Positions 1 to 12,788 of a stretch of DNA of 64,000 nt are shown here, piece by piece. Positions within the stretch are counted from its first letter, which is position 1. The number at the start of each line of letters is the position of its first letter. A program made the position numbers and the translations under genes. Source of the DNA: Larus michahellis (Eukaryota; Chordata; Aves; Charadriiformes; Laridae); NCBI RefSeq assembly GCF_964199755.1, contig NC_133897.1, positions 133,986,125 to 134,050,124 of the forward strand. The letters run 5' to 3'. The notes beneath the pieces are model-generated. The model was not told the DNA's origin and did not search any database. It saw only the letters and a program-made list of their open reading frames with translations.

Positions 1-650
1 TTTGTGCCACGCTAGAAGCAATGGGAAGGCCTCCTTCACGCTTCCTTCCTGCCCGTGTATTTTTTCACCCCATCCGTGGGGAATCGGCAAGTTTCCAGTA
101 CATAAGAACACCAAATTCCGGCAGCAGCGGGGTAATGACAGAGCCTGCAGGCAGGGCGGTGGTGTCCAGCCGTGTCCTCTCGGCGGGAAGCTCCCCGCGC
201 CGCCCCTCGGGCCTCGCCGCTCCCGGGGTGAATTTAGACCCCCGTGGCTGACAGAAGGAGCCACCGAGGGTCCCTCACGCCCGCCCTTCCTCACGCCGCT
301 CCGGCCGCGTACCGCGGCGCGGCGGCCAGCGGGTGGCGCCCGCGCCGCGCCCGCGGGGCGGCTGCCGTGAGGCCTGAGGCGGGGCAGCCCTCGGCGTCCA
401 TTACACCCCCCCCTTTCCCCTCCGCAGCCAAAGAAATCCGCCTTTTCCGCCACTGACCCGTCGGAGCAGCTTTCCTGGTGGCGGGTGGAGTTCGCGCAGG
501 AGGAGGAAGGGGGCAGCAAGGGCCCGGAGAGACGGTTCTGTCACCTCATGGCAGGCGGCCGCCGGCGCAGGGCCCGGGGAAGGAGCCGGTGCTCGGCGCG
601 GTGGAGGCCGGAGAGGTGAGAGGGGCTCTCCTGGAAAAACTTTAAAAGGC
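1..650. promoter_or_regulatory. GC/CpG-rich patch, possible unannotated promoter
   Basis: The first 650 bases are rich in G+C and CG dinucleotides, with clusters of GCGC and CCGCGG-type words around 190-370 and 540-615. No recognised protein is encoded; the short open frames on both strands resemble no family I know. A consensus-like donor AG|GTGAG occurs on the plus strand at 615/616, so this could be the first exon of a non-coding transcript or an orphan CpG island. It lies about 8 kb beyond the MSC 3' end. The patch may continue outside the window. Confidence 0.45.
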
Positions 651-3600
651 GGCAAGGGCAGCCGAATACCTGGGAAAGGGGTGCCCACTCCGTGCAGAGG
701 GTTCCTGGTGTTTTATGCTGATGCTTCTTTATTAAAGTAATGCTTTAGAAGCGGGTCAGCAAGCATGTGTAACTAGGCAATCTCCCCCTAGTACTTTCTG
801 TAGGTGTAATTAAACATATTGGCCCAAAGAGGTGAGTGCGTTCATCCTGCCTTGAGATGCTTCCGGATCTTTCCTCTACCTGTAAGAGGCCAGGTTGCTC
901 CTTGCCCTTTTGGATGCACCTTCAACCTCTTCATGAAGCTGTTTTTCTTCTTTTTCCACCTGAATTGCCTCCTCGTGCTCATTTTTCCCAGCCGGCTCGC
1001 AGTGTTTCACCAGCGCAGGAGTCACCTCGGGAGGGGCAGCACGACAGCAGAGCCCTGACCTGCGTCTAGGTGGCAGAGAGGGAAGGTTTGTGGCAGTCAG
1101 AGGTGCTGGAGGCCACCCGGGGCTGTGTCCCCGTCCCCCATGCGATCGTTCAGAGTCAGAGAGACACCGGAGGATCTTCTGTGGGACTGCAAAAGTTTGG
1201 GCACTGTGTCTTTCTGAGTCTGTAGGTATCCGAAGTAGCTGCTTTCAGGAAACCTCTAACCCATAACTTGTTTATTCTTTTTTAAATGTTGAAGGAAAAA
1301 AAAAAAACCAAACTTTTTTGGCTTTACAATAATGACAGTGTAAAGGCATATCTTGAGAAGTGAAAAAATAGTTTTTATTTTATCTTTATTACTTGAAACG
1401 GACGTTGAAAACCTGAAACAGGAAATTGGGGTTGTTACATTGCTTTGATGCCTCATGTACAATTGGCATTTTAGTGTTAAACTGCTCTCAGAAACAATTC
1501 TTTCAGTCCACTGCCAGACTTGCCACTGTCTTGCGTGCTGAGACATATATTACAAGGCGGGGCTGGACATAAAACCTTAGATCACTTACCTATTCAGCTT
1601 CAGCAGTAGGATCTACAGATTAATGTCAGGATTTTAATTCATTTTGCTCCTGATGTCAGTTAACATCCAAATCAGATGTAAGGCTTCATACATAAAAATA
1701 AAGGGAAGCGTGGCCTGTGCTTAGAAGAGTTTACAGATTAATCAAAACCAAATACAAAACACGGGAAGTTCTGTGAACTAGAGACACACATACACAGAGG
1801 TTATGTCTAAAGTACTAAATAGCATGAATGGCTGTTTTTTCATACCAAGACTATCCTCTGGTTTTGAGGCCAACTGTCCTGGGCTAGTTTGTGTCCCCAC
1901 TGCTTATGCCTGTGCAGTCTCAGTCTCCAGAATAAAATGACTTCATGTAAACTGTATACTGTGAATGATCCCTATCCATTGCTGACTTGCAAACTGTGTC
2001 TTGGCATTGTTTGGGAGAATGGCACGTGGCCCACACCAAAACCACAAACCATGCAAGGACCTCTCCAACAATTTAACAGCATAGGAGCTGAAGTTGCAGC
2101 ACTTGGGAGTGCTCCCTGACAGCATTTATTTTTTTTTTATTGTGGCATCACCACAGGGCGGTTTTAGTGTAGCCTAAGGTACAAATCATAAAATGAGTAA
2201 GTGAATGCTGTGTTTCAACTTAGAAGGCGCCTAGCTGCAGTTCCTTTGCACAGAGAGTGTGGTAGTAGATGCTCTCAAGCATCAGTCAAGTCCTTGGCAT
2301 CTGTTCCAAAACTTGAAGTGGTGGTCAAAGTGATGATAATTTTGGCAATGCCAGTGGTGTTAATTTATGGTGACTACTTCTCTCTTGCAAACTAAGGATA
2401 TCCCCAGATGATATAGTATGTACAGTTTACAGAGGAAACTGGTGTGTTTTTACTTACAGTGAAGGAGGGCAAAAAGCATAAGTGAGTTTATCTGCACAGC
2501 TGTTCCATCCACATCAGGGCTATATTTAGCCTAGAAGGGGGAAATTTTTTTTTCGTGTTGGTGAAGTCTGATGAACAAAGGTGTTTATGACACAATTTGC
2601 ATCACAAATTCAGGGGGAATTGTATACAGTGGAAAAGAAATCTGAAATTGTTCTTTGAGATGAAGGAACTGGGCTGTTCCTTCAGTTGATGATGCAAGGA
2701 TGAGCAAACACCTGATAGCGGGTTATGATGGGAAAAAGATTGGTAGCAGGTCCTGCAGATATGAGTCTTTTGTTATGATTAATGGCTTGAGAAATAATCT
2801 TCAAAGCGTATGTATGACACACAGTTATGCCTTAGCCAATGTATGACACCTCAGGCCCATCTTTCAAGAGAGTTTTCAGTTCATGCTTCATGAACATCAC
2901 TGTCATGCTATTAAACGTTAAACTTGTAATCTGAATATCTTTACAGACAGCAAAATGGTATACATATATCTCCATGTATTAGCTGACACAGTCATGTTTT
3001 GTGCATGGGGACGAATTTAGTCTTGAAGGGTTATTCCTTAGTTTGGTGCTATCTGTACATTTTTGTCTGTTAGCTCCTGCCTCCAGCTACTGTTGTTCAC
3101 AGAACTTCACTAATATGGCAGTTTAGCTTTAATCCAGGGGCCCTACAGAAAATTGCTCAATTTTCTCTTTGTTTTCTTTCCCTGTTTTTCCCATGTCAAA
3201 ATGTCATCTACTCTGTCCTTACCCAAATACCACAAGTTTTGCTCGGTTTCCTATGAAATACGGCAAGAATTGGACACAACCCAAATGGATGTGATGTGTG
3301 TTGTTCCTGTGTTGAAACCTAACTGTGATTCTGGGGTTGGACGGCCCCAGAGATCTTCCTGCATATGGAGGGATGTCCTTGTTTAACCTCCACAGTTCTA
3401 CAGAGCTATCCTAACAGGCCTTGCACATCTCAAGCATACCCCTATGTAGCACGAAAATGTCACACCCAGGAATATGATATGTTTCCTAAGACTTCAAATC
3501 ACCTTCCTAGTAATCAACAATGTATCTCTCGTTATTTTGCCCCCCTTTGAAGGTTGTTGATGTGCCACCGGGACCCAGAGCAGGAGGATGAAAAGTGGTT

Positions 3601-6600
3601 TCCAGAATGGACACAACCAGTCTGATCTAAAAGAGATTACAGCAAGTGATGCAAGGCACTATCTGCTGCTTGGAGTGGGGACCACAGATTGCTGCCTGGA
3701 GCAGATGACATTAGTACCTGTGTTCAGTATCTACCCAAAAGGGACACAGATAGTTCCAGATCATACAGGTAAAAAGATTTGACATTAACCATCTTTCCAA
3801 GACCTCCTTTCTAGTGGAAAACATTTCATGCACATATGTTTATTTTGAGGGTGGGATGAGACACTTCTACGGGAGAAATGAGTGACATTGGGTTTGTTTT
3901 GATTTTCCCCATGGTGACCACAGACTGTATCTCTTCTGGCAGTTCATCCCCTTTCTTGAGGCTTCCTAGAACATTGACCTGCTGCACTCCTCTTCAGCCA
4001 TCTTCATAGGGCAAAAGGGATTTCCCTGAAGAAATGAATCACATGACAGTTGGAATCTTTCAGCTCCTTGTTGCAAAAGACTTCTGATTCACTTTGGTCC
4101 TGTTTTCCCCTAGATGACATGCCCTTTTGATGATACTAAGGACGTGATCGTATTCAAACTCTGTACTGCTTATATTCAAGGATTATGATGGTTCCTTGTG
4201 CTGTTACAATCTCAATTTTCTGTGAACATTCATGCCTACATTTACTTCTTATCCTTTACTGACTATGGGGCGTACAGTGCTAATGATGTTGCCTCTGCCA
4301 TCACAGCAACTTGGAATTAAAATTAAAAAGCAATCCATTTGCTTTCGGGATTACCATCCATTTATCTTATTCTTGTTCCTATGAAGATTCCTGTAATCTC
4401 AAGCTGCTTTTGTCCGTGCCCTTCATGCATGCTGTGCTCGCTACATGGACCTTTGTAAACTCTTGCAAAGTGATGCAATCCTTTGCTATTTTCGTGACTT
4501 TTTGTCCCAGATGCCGAGCAGTCTGTTTGCTTGGGTTGGGCTTGTGTCAGTGTATATATTCTGACTCTCAGGTCCGCCTGCTTTGTTGTCATAGAGCACT
4601 TTTCTTGTCACATTTTGAATTCTTTTTAGCACTGGAAATTTGAATTCTTTTTAACAGTTTCACCAGCATGAGCATATTGGGTGATTTCCTTTGCTTGCTA
4701 AATTCCAGTCACATCATCAAGGTTAATGATGGTTCTTCTGGGTGTCACCACATGTTTCGAGTTGCAGACCCTATCAGACTGCCAGCAGCCCAACATTACA
4801 GGAATGATTCTTCAGCCCTACATCAGCCACAGGTTTTTCTCAGTTTTGCCAGTCTTGTTGGATGGATCCTGTATTAATCTTTTCAGCTGTCTTAACTTTT
4901 CTAGGAATTTTAACTCTAGTGAGATTCTCATGTGCTGCATTCCAAATAAGGCACTTTTAAAGTTATTTTTTACTGATTTGCATTTAAAAATATTTCAGAG
5001 CCAAGGAAGAGACTGAGACCTGCTGCTTCTTACTACCGGAATCCTAACCAGCCTCCACTGTGAGAACACAAGTCTCTGCATGATGTAGCAAATATTCCCA
5101 ATGCACTCTTGCCAGAATATATTAAAAATAACGATGTAGGTATTTAGGGTTTGGAAGGCAGCGCAGCATCCACGACGGACGCTGTGCACTGCAGAAAGTA
5201 TCTGTGTACACATCTTTCAGCTGGAGTGAAGTGTGACAAACACTGACCAGTGGTGAAACCTAATTCTTAGGTGTAATTACCATTAGCCTTGGTGAGAATC
5301 TGTGCTGCTGTACCAAATACAAATTTGCTATTATATAGAATTAGCTACTTGTGGAGAAGTGGCTGTTCTCCGGTAGAATGGACAGCTTTCTGTGTTGTTT
5401 CATTCATGTAATGTAATTATTATTTGCTTATAAGGTAAGGTTACTCTAAGCTTTCTGTTGGTGGGTAGCTGTAAATCCCACTTCTTCCTTCTTTTTATCT
5501 TACTTGGCTCATATAAAGTTCGGTCATTTAAACCTGGCTTTATCCCTCCCAACATTAGATAATTAACTAATACATTAGATATTTAACTGGGTCATACAGC
5601 TGGTCACCTTAGGGTCCTTCTAGGGTCAATGAAGAGAGATGGACTAACTTTCAGATAGCTATTGAGATCTTTAAATGAATTACTTCAACTCCCTCTATCA
5701 CCAGGGAGACCCCTATAGCAGCTGTACTTCTTGGATAGTCACCTTTACTTAGCTGAGAAACTTGAATTTGTATTCAGAATCCATAGCATATCTGAGAGTT
5801 CTTTAAATAGTACATGTATCAAGTCACTAAATGGGAAAGGTATGGCTTAGGTATTTCTTATATGTGAACTATGTTTCTCTTGCTCAGATCAGAATTGTTA
5901 ACATTTTCAATATGAGAGATGTATTTTCCTTGTGTAAGCAAACACATGTATTGAAAAGGAATGGTTTCATGATGGAGACGTGGGCTTTCTGGCTAATGAT
6001 CCGCTCTCTCAGAGTCCCACATGAAATAGAGACAAAACAAAGTTCTGCACAGCATTTATATAAGTCTAAAGTCATAAAAATATTTTTGGGAGACAAGTGT
6101 TCCTCTTTATGTATGGACTGCTTGCCAGGAAAGTCAATGCAGGTATTCTGCCTTTAAGATCTCGCATGAAGCAGGTCTCAGCTGAATATGGGTTGCAGAT
6201 GATTTGGCATTTTATTTGTAAAACAGCTTTAGCAAGATTTGTATACCTTTATGGGATCAAGATGGGTTCACCTTACACCTTGTGCCAAGGAATAAAGATG
6301 TCATTAATGTAACAAAAAAAATCATCAAGCATATACTTGCCAAATATAATAAAAATGTATGTATTTTGTACCTTCTGTGCTTGTGGACTGTAGAAATGTA
6401 AGGTAGTTTTTCATTTTAAGTCTCCCCTTCACCCAGCTCTGTAACTCATACGAAGTCAAACAAAACACACAGACTTTAAAAATGAAATCAATTTACTCTA
6501 TCGGGTTGGCAAAAATAATTTTTAATTATTTTTTTATTTTTAATAATAATAAAAATGGATCAAAGCACATTATCTCCCCATGGAATCTGTTAATGCTTAA

Positions 6601-8732
6601 AGATAGCATTTTAGAATGTTTTGGTCACCTTATTCCTTAAAGCACTGATCTGAATTTCATCTGTTCGTGACTTTAAAAAAAAAGCATTCAAAACTGTGCA
6701 CATGAATTTTTGGTGTGTCTTTGTAGGGGAGTAATGCCAGAATACATGACCTGCCTGGCACTTCCCTGGCAAGGCAGCAGCCTTCATCTCAGAACAAACC
6801 CACAAGCAGCCTGTTCACGTACCTGAACTTTTTCCTCATCACATAATGCCTCTCATTGAGAGACATGAAGAAAGATTAATTTATTATTTAAAAATAATAT
6901 TTACCAACCCAAGGATTAAAATTAATGATTTGAAATATCAGATCATTGTTAGAGAAATCCAAACATACCCAATTACCATATTAAGATAAATAACTATACA
7001 CTAATACATGCATCTCTGTATAGAAGTATTTAAAACAAAGAATTGCATCTTATAAAACATTCGCTACTGAAAAGCTGTCATTTTCTCTCCAGATTTTCAC
7101 CTGAAATGTCACCCATGGCCCTTGTGTACTTCTGTTCTAAAACCAGTGCTAGTCTGTTGGGGCACCATCATCATATGGATATGTCTGTTACAGTAACAAA
7201 TGCAGTTAAGTGCATTCATTGTTTTACAAAGAAAGTATTTTTATGTATTATGTAGCCACAAGGAAATAAAAGGTATTTCAGAGCATGTAGTATGGTGCAT
7301 GGATGGAAGCAATGCTATGTTTTTCTTCATGTCACGCGCCTCACCCCAATTTTGACCTACTGTATTTACTTAATATAACCGCTTCATATTTGGGAATTTA
7401 CCCTGAACATTTTTTTCCATCATTTCGCATGGACCTTTCTATACTGTTTAAAGTTCTCCATGCTTTCCTTGTTTTTCTGATCTCCTAGAGTCGTTAACCA
7501 ATTACAGCTGGGATCAAGGCCAAAACCAGCTAAGTATCACAACTGAGATTATCTCAAGTGGCACCTTAGTTAAATTGCTGAATAATCTTTTCTCTAGAGT
7601 TCAGATAAACATTGGTTGAGTTTTCTTATGCCTTATGCCTTCCTAAAGGTCCTTCCTTTTGGATTTACTGTTTATATTATTTTCTTTTTAGCAAGCTTCC
7701 TAGGGAAGGTCAGTTGGACTCCCACCTCAGTTACACAGATAGAAATTAGGATAGCCTCCCTCCTTCACAGCCTTTTTCTGGATAAAACTGGAAGATAAAT
7801 TAATTATGGTGTCTGTACAGCTTGCCTTCAAATTGCTGAATGCAACGATTTCAGCAGATCCTGAACTGAGCCCTCATTTTATTTTGCAGTGGCTCTGTAC
7901 TATTTTACACTTCACAAGAAGAAAAGCAATTTTCTGCTATTCATCTATCTACTTGGAGGACGCTACCAATAGTCAGGCTTGGGATTCTATGCAGTATTTC
8001 AAAGCAGAAATCCACAATGTGGGATAACCTGACAAGAAACCAGGTTAAACTGGTTCTTGTTAAGCAAATGTTTCTTCCTTCTGGCTGCTTAAATGAAGAA
8101 GAGGAGGCTTTTTCTTCTCTAAAGCAATTCAGTCTTCTCCCTTGCTGCAAGTTAATCTCTGAGAAAATATTTTGAGAAAAAGAAAATCTTATCTCATAAG
8201 TTTTAATCTTAAAACAGGAAAAGTCTGCTCCCAACTAGGAAAACTCAGCTGATTTTCCCACTGCACAAATACAAATAAAAGCAAAACAGACTACAGATAG
8301 AAATGTAAAAGAACAGCAAAAGGAGCTATTGCACTACTTTCGTGCTATGAAGCAGAATGAATTACTGACATCCATTTCTTAACCTACCTTTATTTTCCTG
8401 ATGCACGGAAAAGATTATGACAGTGAATTCTGTAAGTTGTTAAAATGTGTTTTTCCCTGATGATTGATATAGTATATTACCTCATGTGAATTGTTTGGGG
8501 TGACAGTGTTCTTATCTGACTCTTGCTAGAGATGTATCTGCTCTCAAGAGATGAGAGCGATAATTGTGTTTAAAAAAGTGGGTTTCAGGAACATGCGTTA
8601 CAAAGACGTTTCTATATATTGATGCAGCCACACACTATCACAGCACCAGTAAGTCATTGTAACCAAGCTTTTAATGTCATTTATAAAAAAATAGAGTTAT
8701 TTACATTTGCAACTTATTTGATGGCATCTTCA
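651..8732. other. Non-coding AT-rich region downstream of MSC
   Basis: About 8 kb with only short open frames, none resembling a known protein on either strand. I see no CR1 copy here. A small direct repeat (TTTGAATTCTTTTTA, two copies about 25 bp apart near 4614-4653) is present. It may contain distal regulatory sequence, but nothing specific can be supported. Confidence 0.6.
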
Positions 8733-9650
8733 TTTATTAAAGCATTTGAATCAGTGAAGAAATGTCACTAGAACTCATTTGAGGGTAAACTTTTCAAAGA
8801 AAAGCATGGCACTACAGGAAAAATGTTTAAAACGTTGTGAATTCTTGTTGTTTTGCAGGATCATCCAAACTCATTCTTTACAACACATGCACCTTGGCCT
8901 TATGGTAAGCAGAATTCCCTTCCAGATTAAGGCACAGAAACTCTGCCACATTTCTAGGGACAGTCCCACATTCTTACATGTGGCACTTCAAGACATAACC
9001 ACAGGAATTAGTTTAATTCCAGTGGACAGTGGCCTAAATGCAGAATGTACCCACTTACACGTTTTTAAAAAAACTCTGGTTAAAAGGACAAAAAAAAAAA
9101 GTATGACTATACTTATTGCATAGTTGCAGCAAACCAGATCCATGAATACAAAACCCATCAAAATATATTATAAATCTATCTGAGTTTCAAAGCTACTCTA
9201 AAATACTGCTTTCCTTTAGAATACAAATAACACTGTTTGGGGTTAGTTTGTAGAGTTGTATTTTGGTCCATGCTGTTAATTCTATATCATTATATTCCTC
9301 TTCCATTAGTTTAAAAGCCCCAGAGCAACAGGTCCTCAGGCAGTGGTAAGAATGATGAAGCCAAGGAAGGGCCTTTCCAAATCTCAGACTTCAGCTGCTG
9401 CAGTCAGTTCATAAAAACTCTAATTTCCACTGCCTCCCTTCTTTACTGCTTTAAATAAACTTCCCTCAGAACTCTAAGGGAAAAGAATGACAGGGGACAC
9501 AGATCTAACACTGTTAGAGATGGAGGTTTGTCCCCATCTTCTAGTCTTGAGCCGATAAATCACAGCTCTTAAAAATATCCAGACCATAAAAAAGAAAGAT
9601 CATCAACAAGAACAAAAAAAACCCACAACTCAACAACCAATTTACTTTGA
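8733..9650 (-). other. MSC: Probable MSC 3' UTR ending near a poly(A) signal
   Basis: The sequence downstream of the MSC stop holds no coding frame of note. The first canonical AATAAA on the minus strand is at 8738-8733 (TTTATT on the plus strand), about 0.9 kb after the stop. A weaker ATTAAA lies at 9017-9012. The 3' end is inferred from these signals only; no transcript evidence is available here. Confidence 0.5.
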
Positions 9651-9737
9651 CTATGCGGTAGTTCCACATAATCTGCTGGCAGTAGAAACTTCTTTGGCAT
9701 CAGAGTCAGGTCTTCCTGAAACCACAAATGGCCAAGT
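9651..9737 (-). CDS. MSC: MSC coding exon 2 (C-terminal tail)
   Basis: This 87-nt segment reads, on the minus strand, 28 codons beginning [13 protein letters not shown] and ending RLCGTTA followed by TAG at 9653-9651. That is the musculin C-terminus, with only conservative differences from the mammalian tail I recall. It is preceded by a CAG splice acceptor (9740-9738) and a long T-rich tract on the minus strand (the A-run at 9747-9766 on the plus strand). It joins exon 1 in phase 0 directly after the Leu codon at 10541-10539. It is too short to show as an ORF and is easily missed. Confidence 0.95.
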   Translation of the reverse strand, partial: TWPFVVSGRPDSDAKEVSTASRLCGTTA

Positions 9738-10881
9738 CTGTAAGCAAAAAAAAAAAAAAAAAAAAAGGTATTTCGTATTAAAAAGAAAGTTTATCCTAGT
9801 ATGAAACTAGAGCTTTATTATTACCGATAGATGTCTAACTCTGGTTCCGTTGCAAACACGTCATCATGTTTTAGTCCCTGTGGGAAGCACAGAGGGAGCT
9901 GAGTTTCTCTAACAAATATTTTCATTACGTTTTTCATTATAATTAAATACTCCGCAATAGGGCTGCAATGGTCAGCAACAAATTGTTCTCATCAAAAACG
10001 CAACATCTCTCTTGCTCTGCAAGTGTTTGCATCATTTTTAAAATAAAAAGCGTATAAACTGTTCAAAAGCACTCACTTTGCACTGTATAAGCAACCTTTT
10101 TACCGCTGTGTGCATCAGGCGTTTTGTTTCATACCGATGAACTAATGACGGCTCGACTGTGCTCCAAGCCGGCCCGCAGAGGGAATTACTCCTTTTTCGG
10201 ACATTAAGTTTGCCTAATGCCCGAGGAATTTAGTTCTTTAGGGTCCCCAGAAGAGCCACCACCCGCCATCACCGTAAGCCAAACCCGGCTGCCGGGGCGA
10301 GGGTTACCGGGGATTTACCAAGCACTCGGGGCCGCCCCACGGCTTCTCCGACGGCGGGCACGGATTGAACGCTGCTAGCCCTGCCCGGGGTGGGGGGGGG
10401 CGGGCCGATGGGGCTTCCCCGGGGGTTCCCCCGTCACCCCCGCGGCTGCCCCTCGCCGCGCATCCCCAAGGCGCCGGGACCGCGTTCCTCCGCGCACCTT
10501 CCCTCCCCCCCCCCCGCCCCCTCCGCGCCGCTCCGTACCAGGTTGACGGGGTGGACGTATCCGTTTTCGTAGCGGTCCTCCTGCAGCAGCTGCCGGAGGT
10601 GGGCGATGTAGCTGGACGCCAGGCGCAGCGTGTCCAGCTTGGAGAGCTTGGTGTCGGGCGGCACCCAGGGCAGGCTGGTCTTCAGCCGGGAGAACGCCTT
10701 GCTTAGCACCCGCATCCGCGCCCGCTCCCGCGCGTTGGCCGCGTTGCGCTGGGACTGCTTCCCCTCCGCCGGCGGCCCCCGCGGCCCCGACGCCGCCTTC
10801 TTGCCCCCGGGGCCGCCGCCCCGCGCCCGCTTCCTCTTGCAGCCGCTGCCCGCCGGCCCCGCCGCGCAGCTGCCCTCGCCG

Positions 10882-10913
<32 letters not shown>

Positions 10914-11066
10914 CTCCTCCTCCTCCGCCGCCGAGGAGTTGTCCCCCGAGGGGTAGAGCTCGCCGCGGGGCTGGCGCTTGGCCGGCGGCGGCGGGTAGTC
11001 CAGCTGCAGCGCCCGCAGGTCCATCTCGGGCAGCTCCTCCGCCTCGCTCCCGGAGCCGGCGGACAT
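9651..11066 (-). CDS. MSC: Musculin (MSC/MyoR/ABF-1), bHLH repressor, two coding exons
   Basis: The coding sequence joins 11066-10539 (176 codons) to 9737-9651 (28 codons plus TAG), giving 204 aa, close to the roughly 206 aa of mammalian musculin. Residues 48-61 are a run of 14 glutamates, 77-82 (KRKRAR) look like a nuclear-localisation cluster, about 107-119 ([13 protein letters not shown]) are the basic DNA-binding region, and helix 1, the loop and helix 2 run from about 120 to 161. The segment from KQSQRN through YVHPVNL is essentially the mammalian MSC sequence as I remember it; this separates it from the related TCF21. Known role of the family: a nuclear class II bHLH that pairs with E proteins, binds E-boxes and represses myogenic and B-cell programmes. 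The ATG at 11066-11064 was chosen because the MSxGSxS..EE start matches MSC and it has G at -3. No in-frame stop separates it from further upstream, so homology decides the start. No frameshift is seen. Confidence 0.96.
9738..10538 (-). other. MSC: MSC intron
   Basis: An intron of about 801 bp between the two MSC coding exons. The donor reads CTG|GTACGG at 10539/10538 and the acceptor reads GCTTACAG at the 9738 end, with a homopolymeric T tract of about 20 as its pyrimidine tract. The exon 1-proximal half is part of the CpG island; the distal half is AT-rich. Open frames that run through the donor (coding for VRSGAEG after VNL) are intron read-through and not real protein. Confidence 0.9.
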
Positions 11067-11870
11067 GGCCCCGGGAGGGAGGCAGGGAGGCGGGCAGCGG
11101 GGCAGGCACGAGGGGGCGGACGGCCCAGGCGAGTCGGTCCAACGCGGGGCGGCCCCGCCGCGGAAAGTCGGTGTTTGCGCGGGGGGGGGGAGGGGGAGGG
11201 GGTGCGGAAGGGGGATGCGCCCCTTGACAGCGCTATATATCGGGTGTCCGCCGAGCCAACCACCCGCCGGGCGGAGGGGAGGCGGGGGGGGAGGGGGGGG
11301 CGGTGAGGGGGTGCGGAGGAGTGGGTAGGAGCCGGCGGAGCCCCGCGCCGGGGGCGGCGCCTCTCCGCGCTGCCCCGCGGTGCGGTGCGCGGTCCGCCCT
11401 GTGTGGTGGGGAACAGGCGGGGACGTCTCCGGATCTATGTGTGCTCTTGGAAGTAACGCTGCCGTGTGAATGAGCGCTTTTCCAACCGGGATAGAGCCCT
11501 CTCCTCGCGGAGAGGGATGGAAAATACCCCCTGGGCTGATCCCGCAAGTGCTTTCGCGGGGAGGGGGACACGGCTCCCCGTTTCTAAGGCGGCAGCGGCT
11601 GGGCTGAGGCTGGACGCACCTGGGGCACTGCCCCCGGCCCACCGGCATCCGCCCTCCCTCTCGCCTTCCCGTCGAGGTCGGGGGCTTTCCCCGCCGTACG
11701 AACCCCCACCGAGCCCCGCTCCCCGCATCCGAGCGGGGCCAACCCCAGGCTGCGGGTCAGGCCCCCGCCCGCCCGGGGGTCTTTGCCCCCTTCCCGCTAC
11801 CTGCCCTGCTCCGGGAGGCTGTTGTGCCGTCCCCGTGCCCTCCGCCGCGACGCGGCACTCAGGGGTGGGT
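10150..11870. promoter_or_regulatory. CpG island over MSC promoter and exon 1
   Basis: A continuous stretch with very high G+C and frequent CG dinucleotides covering the intron start, exon 1, the TATA box and about 0.6 kb upstream, in sharp contrast to the AT-rich flanks. CpG islands at developmental bHLH genes commonly mark the promoter. Several long overlapping open frames on both strands here (for example 10375-11142 and 10703-11263 minus) are by-products of GC richness. Boundaries are estimated by eye. Confidence 0.8.
11233..11239 (-). promoter_or_regulatory. MSC: TATA box of the MSC promoter
   Basis: TATATAG on the minus strand, isolated in very GC-rich DNA, about 167 bp upstream of the MSC ATG. 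Normal TATA-to-start spacing would place transcription initiation near 11205 and give a 5' UTR of about 140 nt. C-rich GC-box-like runs on the minus strand lie just upstream at 11281-11303. Confidence 0.65.
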
Positions 11871-12788
11871 TTGCGATTTGTGGGGAGCGAGGTAAAAAGT
11901 CGCCGGAAACGAGTTTTTCGGTGGTGTTTCGATGGTGTCAATAACTTTGGGTGAAGCTACAGACAGTAGCGAGTGAGTACAACCAACGTGTCCTTCTTCT
12001 TCAGGGCAATTAGTTAAAAGCCAATTAGTTGGGCTGTGTGAAGCTCTGTCACAGGGCAAAATAAACAAGACAGCTTTTCGACCGATTCGCGGGTTTTTAA
12101 AAGCAAATTCCATGCTACAGCTTCCAGTCCATGCTACAGAGAGTGGGTGATCCATCATCCGCTGCAAATTCAACAGGGGTATAAAAAAAAAATAATATAA
12201 AAACAACAAACATATTGTATCCCTCCCACACCCCAAAATTTCCCTTCTTTCCAAGATGAACAACTAGCATGTAGTGCCTCGCTGGCCTTCGCGGCCCTGT
12301 CTGGATACGGTTAACCAGAATAAAAATTCAGTTCGCAGAAAAGAATCTAATGACTACAACAGGTGGAAAGATCTTGTCCCGCAATTTTTTTGCTCCCGGT
12401 TTTTCCCTTCCATTTCCCTCCCGGCCGAGTGGAACCTTCCCGGCTGCTGCCGCACAACTTTCCTGGCACGGCCGGCCGCCTTTTCGCCCAGCGCTTTGCT
12501 CTTCGCTCCCCGCCAACCCTGTGGTCTTATTGAGGGCCACTTAACGCTGTATAAACCTCGGCTTCACCCGCTGGGGCTAGAACCACATCAGAGCCGGGTT
12601 TAACGGCAACCTTTCCAAGTGAAACTTGACGTTTCTTGAACCACCGAAACAGGCAGCTGATCTTGCAACTGGATCTCTTGAACTTGGTTTGACACTACGA
12701 TGCTCTGGCTGGGTCCCCGCACGGCTGTACGGTGAAAGGTGCCGGACTTTGGGGTTGCTCTGCTTCCCCAATTAGCCCACATTATCCG

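Noticed and set aside
10434-10538. MSC exon 1 frame continuing past VHPVNL
   Set aside because: It crosses a GT donor into the intron. The conserved tail is encoded at 9651-9737 instead.
10375-11263. Long overlapping frames (255 aa at 10375-11142 and 186 aa at 10703-11263, both minus)
   Set aside because: They are out-of-frame shadows of MSC exon 1 in GC-rich DNA, low complexity in composition, with no domain.
11435-11954. Frames of 168 aa (minus) and 162 aa (plus) upstream of MSC
   Set aside because: They lie in the CpG island upstream of the TATA box, are antisense to each other, and show no known domain.
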